A stretch of 64,000 bases of DNA from Micromonospora sp. RP3T (GTDB lineage: Bacteria > Actinomycetota > Actinomycetes > Mycobacteriales > Micromonosporaceae), in the NCBI RefSeq assembly GCF_003027925.1, contig NZ_PYPS01000019.1, forward strand, positions 56,624 to 120,623. Direction: 5' to 3'. Below the pieces are notes generated by a model. The model had not been told where the DNA came from. It saw nothing but the letters and a program-made list of their open reading frames with translations, and did no database searches. The translations under genes were made by a program, and so were the position numbers. The stretch's first letter is position 1; each line of letters opens with the position of its first letter. Shown one piece after another: positions 24,787-33,410 of this stretch.

Positions 24787-25839
24787 TCACCGCGGCTGGT
24801 TCGGGTCCTCGCGGTCGAAGCGCTGGGTGCGCTCGTCGTCGACCGGGGACGCCGGCTGGCCCGGCTCGGCGCTCTGGCGCGGGATCGCCTGGGTCGGGTC
24901 GGCCGACGGCGGCTGACCGAACGGCGGCGCCGCCGGCGCCGAACCGAACTGCGGAGCACCGGACTGCGCGGCGCCGAACTGCGGGCCACCGAACTGCGGG
25001 CCACCGGCCGCCGGGGCATCGAACTGCGGGCCCCCCGCCTGCGGGCCGGCCTGCGGGGCGCCGAACTGCGGGCCGGGCTGCTGGCCGGCGAACGGCGGGG
25101 CCGACTGCGGGGCGTGCGGCGGGGCGGTGTTGAACGGCGGCGCCGACTGCGGCTGGCCGTACGGACCGGCCTGCGGCCAACCGGGCTGCGGGGGCGCGCC
25201 GGCCGACGGGTAGCCCGCCGGGGCCTGGCCCGGCTGCGGCGGCACCCCGGCCGGCGGGTAGCCGCCCTGGGCGGGGTAGCCGCCGGGCTGACCCGGCTGC
25301 TGCGGCCAGCCCGGCTGGGCCTGACCGTAGACGCCGGGCTGCGGCTTGGGCTTCGGCACGTAGTAGAGCGTGCGCCAGATCTTGAACACCACGAAGCCGG
25401 CGATCGCGAAGACGGCCAGCCAGGCCACCCGGGTGAGCAGCCCGAGGAACGCATCGAGCACCTCGCCGTCGGCGAGCCGGTTCACCAGCCAGATCAGGAA
25501 CGTCAGCGCACCGAAGACGGCGGAGACGGCGAACTCGATCAACGCCACCTGGGTGATCAGTTTCGCCTTCGGCAGCACCGGGCGGATGTGCGTGGCGAGC
25601 AGCACGGCCAGCAGCGGCAGGACCGTCGACTCCAGCCCGACGAAGGTGAAGTAGGTGCTCCCGGCCCGACCGCCGAACGTGCTGTAGTCGTCGACCGGCA
25701 CCAGCAGGCGCAGCAGGCCGACGAAGAGCAGCACGGCGTTCGCGCCGAGCAGGACGAGCGCGGCCAGTTCGCGCAGCGGCTTGGTCAGTTGGCTGGCCTG
25801 CGCGGCGTCACCGGACGCGGGCTCGGTGGGGCTGGTCAC
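24787..25839 (-). CDS. membrane protein with long Pro/Gly/Gln-rich tail
   Basis: 350 residues from a GTG with a purine-rich GGGGGAG just upstream. About four membrane helices lie between residues 25 and 170 (ALVLLGANAVLLFVGLLRLL; LPLLAVLLATHIRP; FAVSAVFGALTFLIWLV; AWLAVFAIAGFVVFKIW). The remaining 180 residues are low-complexity repeats such as PQFGAPQAG, QPGWPQ and GYPAQGGYPP, ending in an acidic/basic patch QRFDREDPNQPR. Similar tails occur on septal or stress membrane proteins in actinobacteria. It is encoded between fbiC and fbiA, divergent from fbiA. No enzymatic motif seen. Confidence 0.8.
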   Translation of the reverse strand: MTSPTEPASGDAAQASQLTKPLRELAALVLLGANAVLLFVGLLRLLVPVDDYSTFGGRAGSTYFTFVGLESTVLPLLAVLLATHIRPVLPKAKLITQVALIEFAVSAVFGALTFLIWLVNRLADGEVLDAFLGLLTRVAWLAVFAIAGFVVFKIWRTLYYVPKPKPQPGVYGQAQPGWPQQPGQPGGYPAQGGYPPAGVPPQPGQAPAGYPSAGAPPQPGWPQAGPYGQPQSAPPFNTAPPHAPQSAPPFAGQQPGPQFGAPQAGPQAGGPQFDAPAAGGPQFGGPQFGAAQSGAPQFGSAPAAPPFGQPPSADPTQAIPRQSAEPGQPASPVDDERTQRFDREDPNQPR

Positions 25840-25938
25840 GGACTCCCCCAGGGGACGAAAGCGGACAGTTGGCGACGTGAGCCTAGTCTCTCCGGCCACC
25901 GGGCGATCCACGGCGGCACGTGCGGAAGGATGGACGGC

Positions 25939-26886
25939 ATGCGCATCGTGGTACTGACCGGCGGCATCGGGGGCGCCCGGTTCCTGCTCGGCGTCCGGGC
26001 GTACGCCCGGGAGACCGGCGCCGACGTGACCGCCGTGGTCAACGTCGGCGACGACCTGCTGCTGCACGGGCTGAAGGTCTGCCCCGACCTGGACAGCGTG
26101 CTCTACACGCTGGGCGGCGGCGCCGATCCGGAGCGGGGCTGGGGGCGGGTCGGTGAGACCTGGACGGTGAAGACCGAGCTGGCCGCGTACGGGGCGGAGC
26201 CGAGCTGGTTCGGCCTCGGCGACAAGGATCTCGCCACCCATCTGGTGCGCACCTCGATGCTCAACGCCGGCTATCCGCTGTCCCAGGTCACCGAGGCGCT
26301 GGCCACCCGCTGGCAGCCCGGCGTACGCCTGCTGCCGGCCACCGACGAACGGCTGGAGACGCACGCCGTCCTCTCCGACGAGCAGGGGCGGCGGGCGGTC
26401 CACTTCCAGGAGTGGTGGGTGCGGTACCGGGCCGAGGTGCCGACCGAGCAGTTCGTCTTCGTCGGCGCGGAGGCGGCGAAGCCCGCGCCCGGCGTGGTCG
26501 AGGCGATCGCCGCCGCGGACGTGGTGCTGATCGCGCCGAGCAACCCGGTGGTCAGCGTCGCCCCGGTGTTGGCCGTGCCCGGCCTGCGCGACGCGGTGGT
26601 CGGCGGTCCGGCCCCGGTGATCGGGGTGTCGCCGATCATCGGCGGCGCGCCGGTACGCGGCATGGCCGACCGCTGCCTGGCCGTGCTCGGCGTGGAGTGC
26701 AGCGCGGCCGGGGTGGGCACCCTCTACGGCAGCCGGTCCGGCGGCGGGCTGCTCGACGGCTGGCTGGTCGCCCCGGAGGACGAGGACGCCGTGGTGCCGG
26801 GCGTGACCGTCCGCGCGGCACCGCTGCGGATGACCGACGAGGCGGCGACCGCCGCGATGGTGCGCGCCGCGTTGGAGTTGATGTGA
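25939..26886 (+). CDS. fbiA: 2-phospho-L-lactate transferase-family enzyme (F420 synthesis)
   Basis: 315 residues. It joins the activated three-carbon phosphate unit to FO, giving (dehydro)F420-0. Start taken at MRIVVLTGGIGGARFLLGVR, which has GGAAGG at nine bases; an ATG nine bases earlier is less well placed. CofD marks: NVGDDLLLHGLKVCPDLDSV, YTLGGGADPERGWG, SWFGLGDKDLATHLVRT, LIAPSNPVVSVAPVL, and VSPIIGGAPVRGMADRCL. Its stop overlaps the fbiB GTG (GTGA). Confidence 0.94.
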   Translation: MRIVVLTGGIGGARFLLGVRAYARETGADVTAVVNVGDDLLLHGLKVCPDLDSVLYTLGGGADPERGWGRVGETWTVKTELAAYGAEPSWFGLGDKDLATHLVRTSMLNAGYPLSQVTEALATRWQPGVRLLPATDERLETHAVLSDEQGRRAVHFQEWWVRYRAEVPTEQFVFVGAEAAKPAPGVVEAIAAADVVLIAPSNPVVSVAPVLAVPGLRDAVVGGPAPVIGVSPIIGGAPVRGMADRCLAVLGVECSAAGVGTLYGSRSGGGLLDGWLVAPEDEDAVVPGVTVRAAPLRMTDEAATAAMVRAALELM

Positions 26887-27968
26887 GGCTGGAGATCCTG
26901 CCGGTGCCGGGCATCGGCCACGTGACCGATGGCGACGACCTGGCGGCGCTGATCGCCGGCGCGGCGCCCTGGCTGCGCGACGGCGACGTGCTGGTGGTCA
27001 CCAGCAAGATCGTGTCGAAGGCGGAGGGCCGGCTGGTCGACGTGCCCGCCGACGGTCCGGAGCGTCTCGCCGCGCGGGACCGGGTGCTGGCCGCCGAGAC
27101 CGCCCGGGTGGTCGCCACCCGGGGCGCGACCCGGATCGTGCAGACCCACCACGGCTTCGTGATGGCCTCCGCCGGCATCGACGCGTCCAACGTGGACAAG
27201 ACCCGCCTGGTGCTGCTGCCGGTGGACCCGGACGCGTCCGCCCGGGCGTTGCGGTCCGCGCTGCGCGAGCGGCACGGTCTGGACGTCGCGGTCGTCGTCA
27301 GCGACACCATGGGCCGCCCGTGGCGCAACGGCCTGACCGACGTGGCGCTCGGCGTGGCCGGCATGCCGGCGATCCGCGACCACCGGGGCGAGGTCGACCC
27401 GTACGGCAACGAGCTCCAGCTCACCCAGATGGCGGTGGTCGACGAACTGGCCGCCGCCGGTGAGCTGATCAAGGGCAAGTGCGACCAGGTGCCCGTCGCC
27501 GTGGTCCGCGGTTACCTCGGCGCGACCCGGGACGACGACGAGGGCGCCCGCGCGCTGGTACGGGACGCCTCGCTGGACCTCTTCTCGCTGGGCACCGCCG
27601 AGGCGCACGCCGCCGGCCTCCGGGCGGCGGCCACGCTCCCCGACGGGACCGGCCCGACGCCCCCCGACCCGGCCGCGGTGGACCGGGCGATCGCCGCGGT
27701 CGCCGACCTGGTGGCCCCGGGCACCGTGTTCACCCACGTCACCGACGACGAGGTACGCGCCGGGTTCGCCGCCACCGTGCCCGACTGGCCGGCCACCGCC
27801 ACCGGTCTGCTGCTCGGCGCGGCGCCGACGCCTGTCGACCGGCCGGACCTGGTCCGGTTCGGCGCGGACCTGCAACGCCTGCGCACCGCGCTGGCCGCCG
27901 AGGGCATCGGTTCGGTGCTGCTGCCACCGCCGGCGGGCAGCACTGCCAGCGCCACGCTGGCGCTCTGA
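26883..27968 (+). CDS. fbiB: F420-0:gamma-glutamyl ligase, short form
   Basis: 361 residues from a GTG overlapping the fbiA stop. The N-terminal CofE-like domain is complete to about residue 245: GDVLVVTSKIVSKAEGRLV, THHGFVMASAGIDASNV, SDTMGRPWRNGLTDVALGVA, DPYGNELQLTQMAVVDELAA, IKGKCDQVPVAVVRG and SLDLFSLGTAEA. It adds glutamates to F420-0. The remaining ~115 residues are Ala/Pro-rich (VADLVAPGTVFTHVTDDEV; LQRLRTALAAEGIGSVLLPP) and lack the arginine-rich FMN-binding start of the nitroreductase domain that makes mycobacterial FbiB about 448 residues. The reductase function may be lost or encoded elsewhere. Confidence 0.9.
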   Translation: MRLEILPVPGIGHVTDGDDLAALIAGAAPWLRDGDVLVVTSKIVSKAEGRLVDVPADGPERLAARDRVLAAETARVVATRGATRIVQTHHGFVMASAGIDASNVDKTRLVLLPVDPDASARALRSALRERHGLDVAVVVSDTMGRPWRNGLTDVALGVAGMPAIRDHRGEVDPYGNELQLTQMAVVDELAAAGELIKGKCDQVPVAVVRGYLGATRDDDEGARALVRDASLDLFSLGTAEAHAAGLRAAATLPDGTGPTPPDPAAVDRAIAAVADLVAPGTVFTHVTDDEVRAGFAATVPDWPATATGLLLGAAPTPVDRPDLVRFGADLQRLRTALAAEGIGSVLLPPPAGSTASATLAL

Positions 27969-27983
27969 CCGCCTCCGCCCTGG

Positions 27984-28071
27984 TCAGGCGTCGAGGACGG
28001 CGCGGTCAGGCGTCGAGAACGGCGCGGTCAGGCGTCGAGAACGGCGCGGTCAGGCGTCGAGAACGGCGCGG
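27984..28071. repeat. four 22-bp tandem repeats covering a stop codon
   Basis: Units at 27984, 28006, 28028 and 28050 have period 22. The last three are identical and the first differs at one base. The fourth unit is the 3' end and stop codon of the regulator gene at 28050, so that gene end has been copied three times downstream, each copy carrying an in-frame-like TGA. Confidence 0.85.
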
Positions 28072-29030
28072 CCCAGCGGGGTCAGCGTGTGCAGCACGGT
28101 GTTGCGGTCCCGGTGGCTGACCAGCAGCCCGGCGTTGCGCAGCACGGTGGTGTGCTGGCTGGCCGCGGCGGCGGAGATGCGCAGCCGCCGGGCCATCTCG
28201 CCGGTGGTGCAGCCCTCGTCGGCGACCTGGAGCACCGCCGCGCGGGTGCGGCCGAGCAGCGCGGCGAGCGCCTCGCTCTGCCCGGCGCCGTTGCCGGGCG
28301 TGAGGCCGCCGAGCCGGTCGACCGGGTAGACCAGCACCGGGGGCAACGTCGGATCGACGAGCGCCACCGGAGTGCGGGAACAGAAGAAGGACGGGACGAG
28401 CAGCAGCCCTCGACCGTCCAGGTGCAGCTCCCGGCTGTCCGGGTAGTCGAGCACCTCGAGCACCCCGCCACCCCAGCGCATGGCAGGTCGCAGGCTGGCG
28501 AGCAACCCTTCGGCGCCACCGTCGAGCATGGCTCGGGCACGGCGGGCCCGGTCCGCCTCGACGGCGGCCTGGACCCGGGCCCAGTAGGGCGTGACGGCCA
28601 GGGACTGGTAGCGCGCCATGGTGTCGGTGAGGTTCTGCAACACCTCGGGTTCGCCCCGGGCGAGCGCGGTCGCCGAGGACGGCAGCGGGGTCTCCGCGGC
28701 CAGCATGGTCAGGTCGCGGCGCAGCATGCCGCGCGGGGTGCCGCGGACCGCCTCCAATCCCGCCTCGATGCCGTCCTTGCTGGCGGAGGGCGTGAGGAAG
28801 TCGGGGAAGTAGCCACGCGGGGGGTTGAGCGCGAGGAGCAACCGGTAGTGCTCGGCGCTGTTGTCGGCCCGCAGCCCCTGCGCGACGGCGCGCCGCCAGG
28901 TGGTCATCATGGGGTCTCGGCCGCGCCCCTGGAGCAGGTGCAGGCTGAGGACCAACTCCCAGAGCGGGTCCGCGGCCGGGGCGACCCGGGTCCGCAGAAT
29001 GTCCTCACTCGAGAAAATAATCTTCAGCAT
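28050..29030 (-). CDS. ArsR-type winged-helix regulator with DUF5937-like N-domain
   Basis: 326 residues. The ATG at 29030 has GGAG nine bases upstream. The N-terminus MLKIIFSSEDILRTRVAPAA and LWELVLSLHLLQGR are typical of this actinobacterial regulator group. The C-terminal winged helix spans about 255-326: TTGEMARRLRISAAAASQHT, then TVLRNAGLLVSHRDRNTVLH. The long middle part may sense a ligand. No metal-binding cysteine pattern is present. It is a single gene whose 3' end is tandemly repeated. Confidence 0.83.
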   Translation of the reverse strand: MLKIIFSSEDILRTRVAPAADPLWELVLSLHLLQGRGRDPMMTTWRRAVAQGLRADNSAEHYRLLLALNPPRGYFPDFLTPSASKDGIEAGLEAVRGTPRGMLRRDLTMLAAETPLPSSATALARGEPEVLQNLTDTMARYQSLAVTPYWARVQAAVEADRARRARAMLDGGAEGLLASLRPAMRWGGGVLEVLDYPDSRELHLDGRGLLLVPSFFCSRTPVALVDPTLPPVLVYPVDRLGGLTPGNGAGQSEALAALLGRTRAAVLQVADEGCTTGEMARRLRISAAAASQHTTVLRNAGLLVSHRDRNTVLHTLTPLGRAVLDA

Positions 29031-29214
29031 GGAGAGCGCTCCCGGGTGGACGGCGGAGGTGCCCGCCACCCCTGGCACTTTACCCGCCGGCAGTAATCTC
29101 CATCTTTAAGCGTGACGTGAAAGACCTCGACGGTAGGGCGGCCGGTTCGGCAGACTCTCCCTTGCCCGCCGACGCCGGGGCGCATTGTCGACCCGGGCGC
29201 CGGCTGACGGGCGT
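29031..29214. promoter_or_regulatory. non-coding region upstream of ArsR-type gene
   Basis: Lower-GC sequence at 29075-29120 (CAGTAATCTCCATCTTTAAG) probably carries the promoter of the regulator gene on the minus strand. No gene is seen. Confidence 0.4.
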
Positions 29215-29270
29215 GGCCGGACGGCACCACGAGGGTCTGCGGATTCGTTCCGCAGGGGTGCCGTCCGGCC
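29215..29270 (-). terminator. bipartite long hairpin after conserved protein gene
   Basis: Outer arms 29215-29228 and 29257-29270 pair perfectly over 14 bp. Inner arms CTGCGGA (29237-29243) and TCCGCAG (29248-29254) add seven more, separated from the outer stem by an asymmetric bulge. It sits six bases past the stop at 29276 on the minus strand. Confidence 0.65.
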
Positions 29271-29275
29271 CTCGC

Positions 29276-30316
29276 TCATCCGATCCAGAGCGCCACCCGG
29301 TGGTCCTCGTCGGTCACGTAATAGCAGCGTCCCGCCTCCTCCGCCAGCCCTTCCACGTGATGGAACGGGGCCAGCTCCGCCACCAGCTCCGCGCCCACCC
29401 GGGCGTCGTCCGCGGCGGCGTGGCGGAACCGCACGTGGCGGGACGTCACCTGCCCGCCGTGCGGGTGGTCGTCGAGCAGCACCGAGCCCTTGCCCAGCGC
29501 GTCGATCGAGCCGATCACCGCCGCGTAGCCGCCGTCGTCGGTCGGCGTGATCGCGCGGAAGCCGGCCAGCGCGCCGGCCGGCGTCACCCCGGTCAGCGCG
29601 TACGCCCCGAGCGCCCGGGGCCAGCTCGGCGCGACCCGGTCGAACATCCCCGCCACCCCGGCCAGTTCCACGTAGATCGGCTCACCGGCGGCGGTCACCG
29701 GGAAACGCAGCCCGAGCAGCGCCGTCCCGGCCGGCGTGAACGTCGCCGCCTCCACGTTCAGCGGCAGGTCGTCCTCGGCCAGCCGGCTCACCCAGCCCTT
29801 GGCCCGGGCGGTGCCGCGCGCCACGGTCTCCGTCACGAACCGCTGCCGGACCCGCTCGCCCGGCGGCAGCGTGGCCAGCGGCGCGGCGACGAGCGCGTCG
29901 TTGATCGCCCGGTGCAGTCGGAACCGGTTGCGCACCACGTGCACGGCGAGCGGGCCGGACACCGCGTCGTCCTCCCGGAACCGGGCCACGAACGCGCGCC
30001 GGGGACGCAACGGCCCGGCCTTCGACCCGAAGTGCGAACCGAAGACGTACACCCAGCCGTCGTGGTGGGCGAGCGCCTCGCCGTCCTCGGTGCGGCCGTT
30101 CTCCGGGCCCGCGTCGGCGGGCACGTGGTGCGCGACCCACTCGCCGTCGTCGCGTTCCAGCAGCAACGCCAGACACTGCTCGACCGGCCCCTCGTCCAGC
30201 ACCGTCCAGAAGCCGCGCCGCGCGCCGTACGCCCGCAGCAGCGTCGGCGAACGGACCGGCAGCAGGTCGCTGGCCTCGTTGCCGGCCACCAGGAACTCGA
30301 CGAGTCGAAGGGTCAC
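29276..30316 (-). CDS. conserved protein of unknown function, propeller-like
   Basis: 346 residues from a GTG. Segments such as HDGWVYVFGSHFGSKAGPLR, FVARFREDDAV, LPLNVEAATFTPAGTALLGL, YVELAGVAGMFDR and YAAVIGSIDALGKGSVLLDD alternate strand-like and turn-like stretches, as in beta-propeller proteins. No signal peptide, so it is probably cytoplasmic. It is divergent from a Nudix gene with only 39 bases between starts, which suggests shared control. I do not recognise the family with confidence. Confidence 0.7.
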   Translation of the reverse strand: MTLRLVEFLVAGNEASDLLPVRSPTLLRAYGARRGFWTVLDEGPVEQCLALLLERDDGEWVAHHVPADAGPENGRTEDGEALAHHDGWVYVFGSHFGSKAGPLRPRRAFVARFREDDAVSGPLAVHVVRNRFRLHRAINDALVAAPLATLPPGERVRQRFVTETVARGTARAKGWVSRLAEDDLPLNVEAATFTPAGTALLGLRFPVTAAGEPIYVELAGVAGMFDRVAPSWPRALGAYALTGVTPAGALAGFRAITPTDDGGYAAVIGSIDALGKGSVLLDDHPHGGQVTSRHVRFRHAAADDARVGAELVAELAPFHHVEGLAEEAGRCYYVTDEDHRVALWIG

Positions 30317-30355
30317 CGGGTCAGGGTACGGAGGCCGCGCTCGTACAGTGTCCGG

Positions 30356-30934
30356 GTGCCCGACACCGATCACACCGCGTACGCCGATCTGCACGCCGAC
30401 GCCACGACGACGCTGAGCCGCTGGACGGCGACCAGCCCGGCCGCCGCCGCCAACCGGGACCGGACGCTGGCGCTGCTGGCCGCCGGGCCGGTGGCGATGA
30501 GCCGCGCGCACCGACCCGGGCACGTCACCGCCAGCGCGTTGGTCCTCGACCCGACCGGCGCTCGGGTGCTGCTCTGCCTGCACGGCAGGTTCCGCAAGTG
30601 GGTGCAGCTCGGCGGGCACTGCGAGCCCGGCGACCGGACGCTGGCGGCGGCGGCGCTGCGCGAGGCGACCGAGGAGTCCGGGATCACCGGCCTGACGCTG
30701 GACCCGGCACCGATCGACGTGGACGTCCACCCGGTCGCCTGCCAGGGCGGCTCCCTGCACTACGACGTCCGGTACGCCGTGTTCGCCCCGGCCGGCGCGG
30801 TCGAACGGGTCAGCGACGAGTCCGAGGCGTTGGGGTGGTTCCCGCCGGACCGGCTGCCGGAACCGCTGGCCGGCGGGACCGCCCAACTGGTGGCGCCGGC
30901 GCTCGCGGCGCTGGCCCGTCGCGCCACCGGGTGA
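30356..30934 (+). CDS. Nudix hydrolase
   Basis: 192 residues from a GTG. The Nudix box region reads QLGGHCEPGDRTLAAAALRE then ATEESGITG, with the metal-binding EE pair in place. The N-terminus is an extra 55-residue helical segment (LHADATTTLSRWTATS), as in a group of actinobacterial Nudix enzymes. It hydrolyses a nucleoside-diphosphate derivative; the substrate cannot be told. Confidence 0.85.
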   Translation: MPDTDHTAYADLHADATTTLSRWTATSPAAAANRDRTLALLAAGPVAMSRAHRPGHVTASALVLDPTGARVLLCLHGRFRKWVQLGGHCEPGDRTLAAAALREATEESGITGLTLDPAPIDVDVHPVACQGGSLHYDVRYAVFAPAGAVERVSDESEALGWFPPDRLPEPLAGGTAQLVAPALAALARRATG

Positions 30935-30959
30935 CGGGACGGGCCGGCGGCGCGGCGGC

Positions 30960-32051
30960 TCAGATCAGGCCCTCCTCGCCGCGCTCCTTGAGCTGGTCGA
31001 CGATCTTCTTCACGTCCTGTGCCCGGTCCCGGGGGCAGACCAGCAGCGCGTCCGGGGTGTCCACCACGATCAGGTCACGCACGCCGACGGTGGCGACCAG
31101 GCGGCCGGAGTGCGGCACCACCACGGTGCCGGTGGTGTCGTGCAGCAGCACGCCCGGCTTCGCGTCGCCGCCGAGCACCACGTTGCCGGCGGCGTCGGTC
31201 GGCAGCACCTCGCTGAGCGTGTGGAAGTCGCCGACGTCGTTCCAGCCGAAGTCGCCGGGCACGGTCGCCACCCGGCCGGCGGTCGCCGCGCCCTCCATCA
31301 CCGCGTAGTCGACCGAGATCTTCGGCAGCGTCGGCCAGACCGTGCCGAGCACGTCGTCCTGCTCGGGGTTGCCCCAGGCCGCCGCGATCGCGGTGATCCC
31401 GGCGTGCAGGGCCGGCTGCTGGCGGGCCAGCTCGGCCAGGAAGACGTCCACCCGCCAGACGAACATGCCGGCGTTCCAGAGGTGCCGGCCGGAACGGAGG
31501 TAGCCCTCGGCCACCTCGGCCGCGGGCTTCTCCTTGAACTCGTGCACCGGGCGCAGCGGCCCGTCACCGACCGGGTCACCGGTCTCCAGGTAGCCGTAGC
31601 CGGTCTCCGGGCGGGTCGGGGTGATGCCCACCGTCATCAGCAGCCCCTGCTCGGCCCCGCGGATCGCCTGCCGCACCACCTCGGCCCAGCCGGCCGGGTC
31701 GGCGATCAGGTGGTCGGCGGCGAACGCGCCCATCACCGCGTCCGGGGCGCGGTCGGCGATCACCGCGGCGGCCAGCGCGATGGCCGCGCAGGAGTCCCGT
31801 GGCGACGGCTCGACCAGGATGTTCTCCTCCGGCAGGCCAGCCAGTTGCCGGGCCACCGCCGCGGCGTGCGCGGCCCCGGTGACCACCAGTGTGCGTTCCG
31901 GTGTGGTCAGCGGCCCCAACCGGTCCACCGTGGCCTGCAACAGCGAGGCGGAGGTGCCGGTCAGCGGGTGGAGGAACTTGGGATGGCCGGCGCGGGACAA
32001 CGGCCACAACCTTGTGCCGCTGCCGCCCGCCGGGATGACGGCGTAGAACAT
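30960..32051 (-). CDS. manC: mannose-1-phosphate guanylyltransferase
   Basis: 363 residues making GDP-mannose from mannose-1-phosphate and GTP. The nucleotide-binding signature MFYAVIPAGGSGTRLWPLSR opens the protein, with FLHPLTG following. FVWRVDVFLAELARQQPAL, SVDYAVMEGAA and GDFGWNDVGDFHTL are the sugar-site motifs of this class. The ATG at 32051 is preferred over the GTG two codons upstream. It matches Rv3264c in the mycobacterial order and precedes (downstream of) a GT4 glycosyltransferase on the same strand. GDP-mannose would feed lipoglycan and cell-envelope glycan synthesis. Confidence 0.92.
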   Translation of the reverse strand: MFYAVIPAGGSGTRLWPLSRAGHPKFLHPLTGTSASLLQATVDRLGPLTTPERTLVVTGAAHAAAVARQLAGLPEENILVEPSPRDSCAAIALAAAVIADRAPDAVMGAFAADHLIADPAGWAEVVRQAIRGAEQGLLMTVGITPTRPETGYGYLETGDPVGDGPLRPVHEFKEKPAAEVAEGYLRSGRHLWNAGMFVWRVDVFLAELARQQPALHAGITAIAAAWGNPEQDDVLGTVWPTLPKISVDYAVMEGAATAGRVATVPGDFGWNDVGDFHTLSEVLPTDAAGNVVLGGDAKPGVLLHDTTGTVVVPHSGRLVATVGVRDLIVVDTPDALLVCPRDRAQDVKKIVDQLKERGEEGLI

Positions 32052-32114
32052 CAGCACATCATGCCCGAAGCGGGCGAGCCGCCACGGCGGATGAGGCGGC
32101 GCGCCGCCCGCCGG

Positions 32115-33260
32115 TCAGGCGCGGGCCCGCCGCCAGGCGGCGATGTGCACCTCGGCGCTGGACTCCCAGGTGAACTCCTTGGCCCGGTCGAAGCCGGCCT
32201 TGGCCAGCGACAGCCGCCGCTGCTCGTCATCGAGCAGGGCGCCCAGGTCGGCGGCGATCTGATCCGGGTCCTCGCTGGTGTACGCCACCGCGTCGCCGCC
32301 CACCTCGGGCAGCGAGAGCCGCGGCGTGGTGAGCACCGGCGCGGCGCACGCCATCGCCTCCAGGATCGGCAGCCCGAAGCCCTCGCCGTACGACGGGTAG
32401 GCGGCGACCAGCGCGCCGCCGAGGAAGCCGGGCAGGTCGGCGTAGCGAAGGTAGCCGGGGCGCAGCAGCCGCAGGTGCGACGGGACCTCGGCGACCGCGC
32501 GGTCGATGTCGTCGTCGTGCCCCTGGCCGCCGGCCACCACCAGCACCGGCGGGTTCGGCCGGTCGGCCACCGCCCGGGCCCAACCGCGGATCAGGTTGGG
32601 CACGTTCTTGCGCGGCTCCTTGGCGCCGAGGAACGCGATGTAGCTGTTGTCGCCCAGCCCCAACCGGGCCCGGACCCGGGCCTTCTCCTCGTCGCCCGGC
32701 GCGTGGAAGGCGGCCTGGTCGACACCGTGGTAGGCGACGTCGATGCGGGTCGGGTCGGCGTCCAGCAGCCGGATCAGCTCGTCCCGGGTGGCCTTGCTCG
32801 GCACGATCACCCGGGCGGCGCGACGCAGCGAGGTCTTGATCGCGCTGCGGAAGAACGTCCGGCGCGACTTGTCGTAGTGCTCCGGCTCGGTGAAGAACGT
32901 CGCGTCGTGCACGGTGACCGTCACCGGACACCCGGCCCTGAGCGGACAGGTGTAGAACGGCGAGTGCAGCACCTCCGCGCCGACCTGCTGGGCCAGCAGC
33001 GGCAGGCCGGTCTGCTCCCAGGCGAGCCGCGCCGGCCGGTGCGCCACCGCCGCCGGCGCCGGGACGATCTCGGCCCCGGGCAGCATCCGGGTGTAGCGCT
33101 CCAGGTCGGTGCGGAGACTCACCACCGCCAGGTCGACGCCGTCGCCGCAGACCCGGCCGAGCGCGCCGAGCAGGCCGTCGACGTATCGACCGACGCCGCC
33201 GCGATCGGCGGGGACACTCGTGGCGTCGATGAGAACGCGGGGCGGGCGACCGGCGGTCAC
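32115..33260 (-). CDS. GT4-family glycosyltransferase
   Basis: 381 residues from a GTG with GGAG eight bases upstream. N-terminal acceptor domain begins RVLIDATSVPADRGGVGRYV; the donor domain has FLGAKEPRKNVPNLIRGWAR, VVAGGQGHDDDIDRAV, and the catalytic EX7E-like stretch ALVAAYPSYGEGFGLPILEA. This is the GT-B, retaining GT4 type that uses GDP-mannose or a similar donor. It is transcribed toward the GDP-mannose synthase gene, so a mannosyl or rhamnosyl transfer to an envelope glycan is likely. Confidence 0.87.
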   Translation of the reverse strand: MTAGRPPRVLIDATSVPADRGGVGRYVDGLLGALGRVCGDGVDLAVVSLRTDLERYTRMLPGAEIVPAPAAVAHRPARLAWEQTGLPLLAQQVGAEVLHSPFYTCPLRAGCPVTVTVHDATFFTEPEHYDKSRRTFFRSAIKTSLRRAARVIVPSKATRDELIRLLDADPTRIDVAYHGVDQAAFHAPGDEEKARVRARLGLGDNSYIAFLGAKEPRKNVPNLIRGWARAVADRPNPPVLVVAGGQGHDDDIDRAVAEVPSHLRLLRPGYLRYADLPGFLGGALVAAYPSYGEGFGLPILEAMACAAPVLTTPRLSLPEVGGDAVAYTSEDPDQIAADLGALLDDEQRRLSLAKAGFDRAKEFTWESSAEVHIAAWRRARA

Positions 33261-33410
33261 GGGGCGACTCCTCAGGTGGCGCGGTTGTGGGGAAGAACAC
33301 TGTCGGCAAGCCTACGCCGCGCGGGCCGTCCGACGCTGACTGCGACCCGACGGTACGCCGACTTGTCGTCGTCATCGAGTACGCGGTCCGGGCGCGTATC
33401 GTTCGCTCCG
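33261..33410. promoter_or_regulatory. divergent promoter region GT4 / TIGR03089
   Basis: 150 bp between divergent starts. A GTATCGT at 33396-33402 lies close before the ATG at 33411, consistent with a short-leader promoter for the TIGR03089 gene. Confidence 0.35.

Noticed and set aside
27960..28071. CRISPR array
   Set aside because: The 22-bp units are contiguous with no spacers and derive from a coding end.
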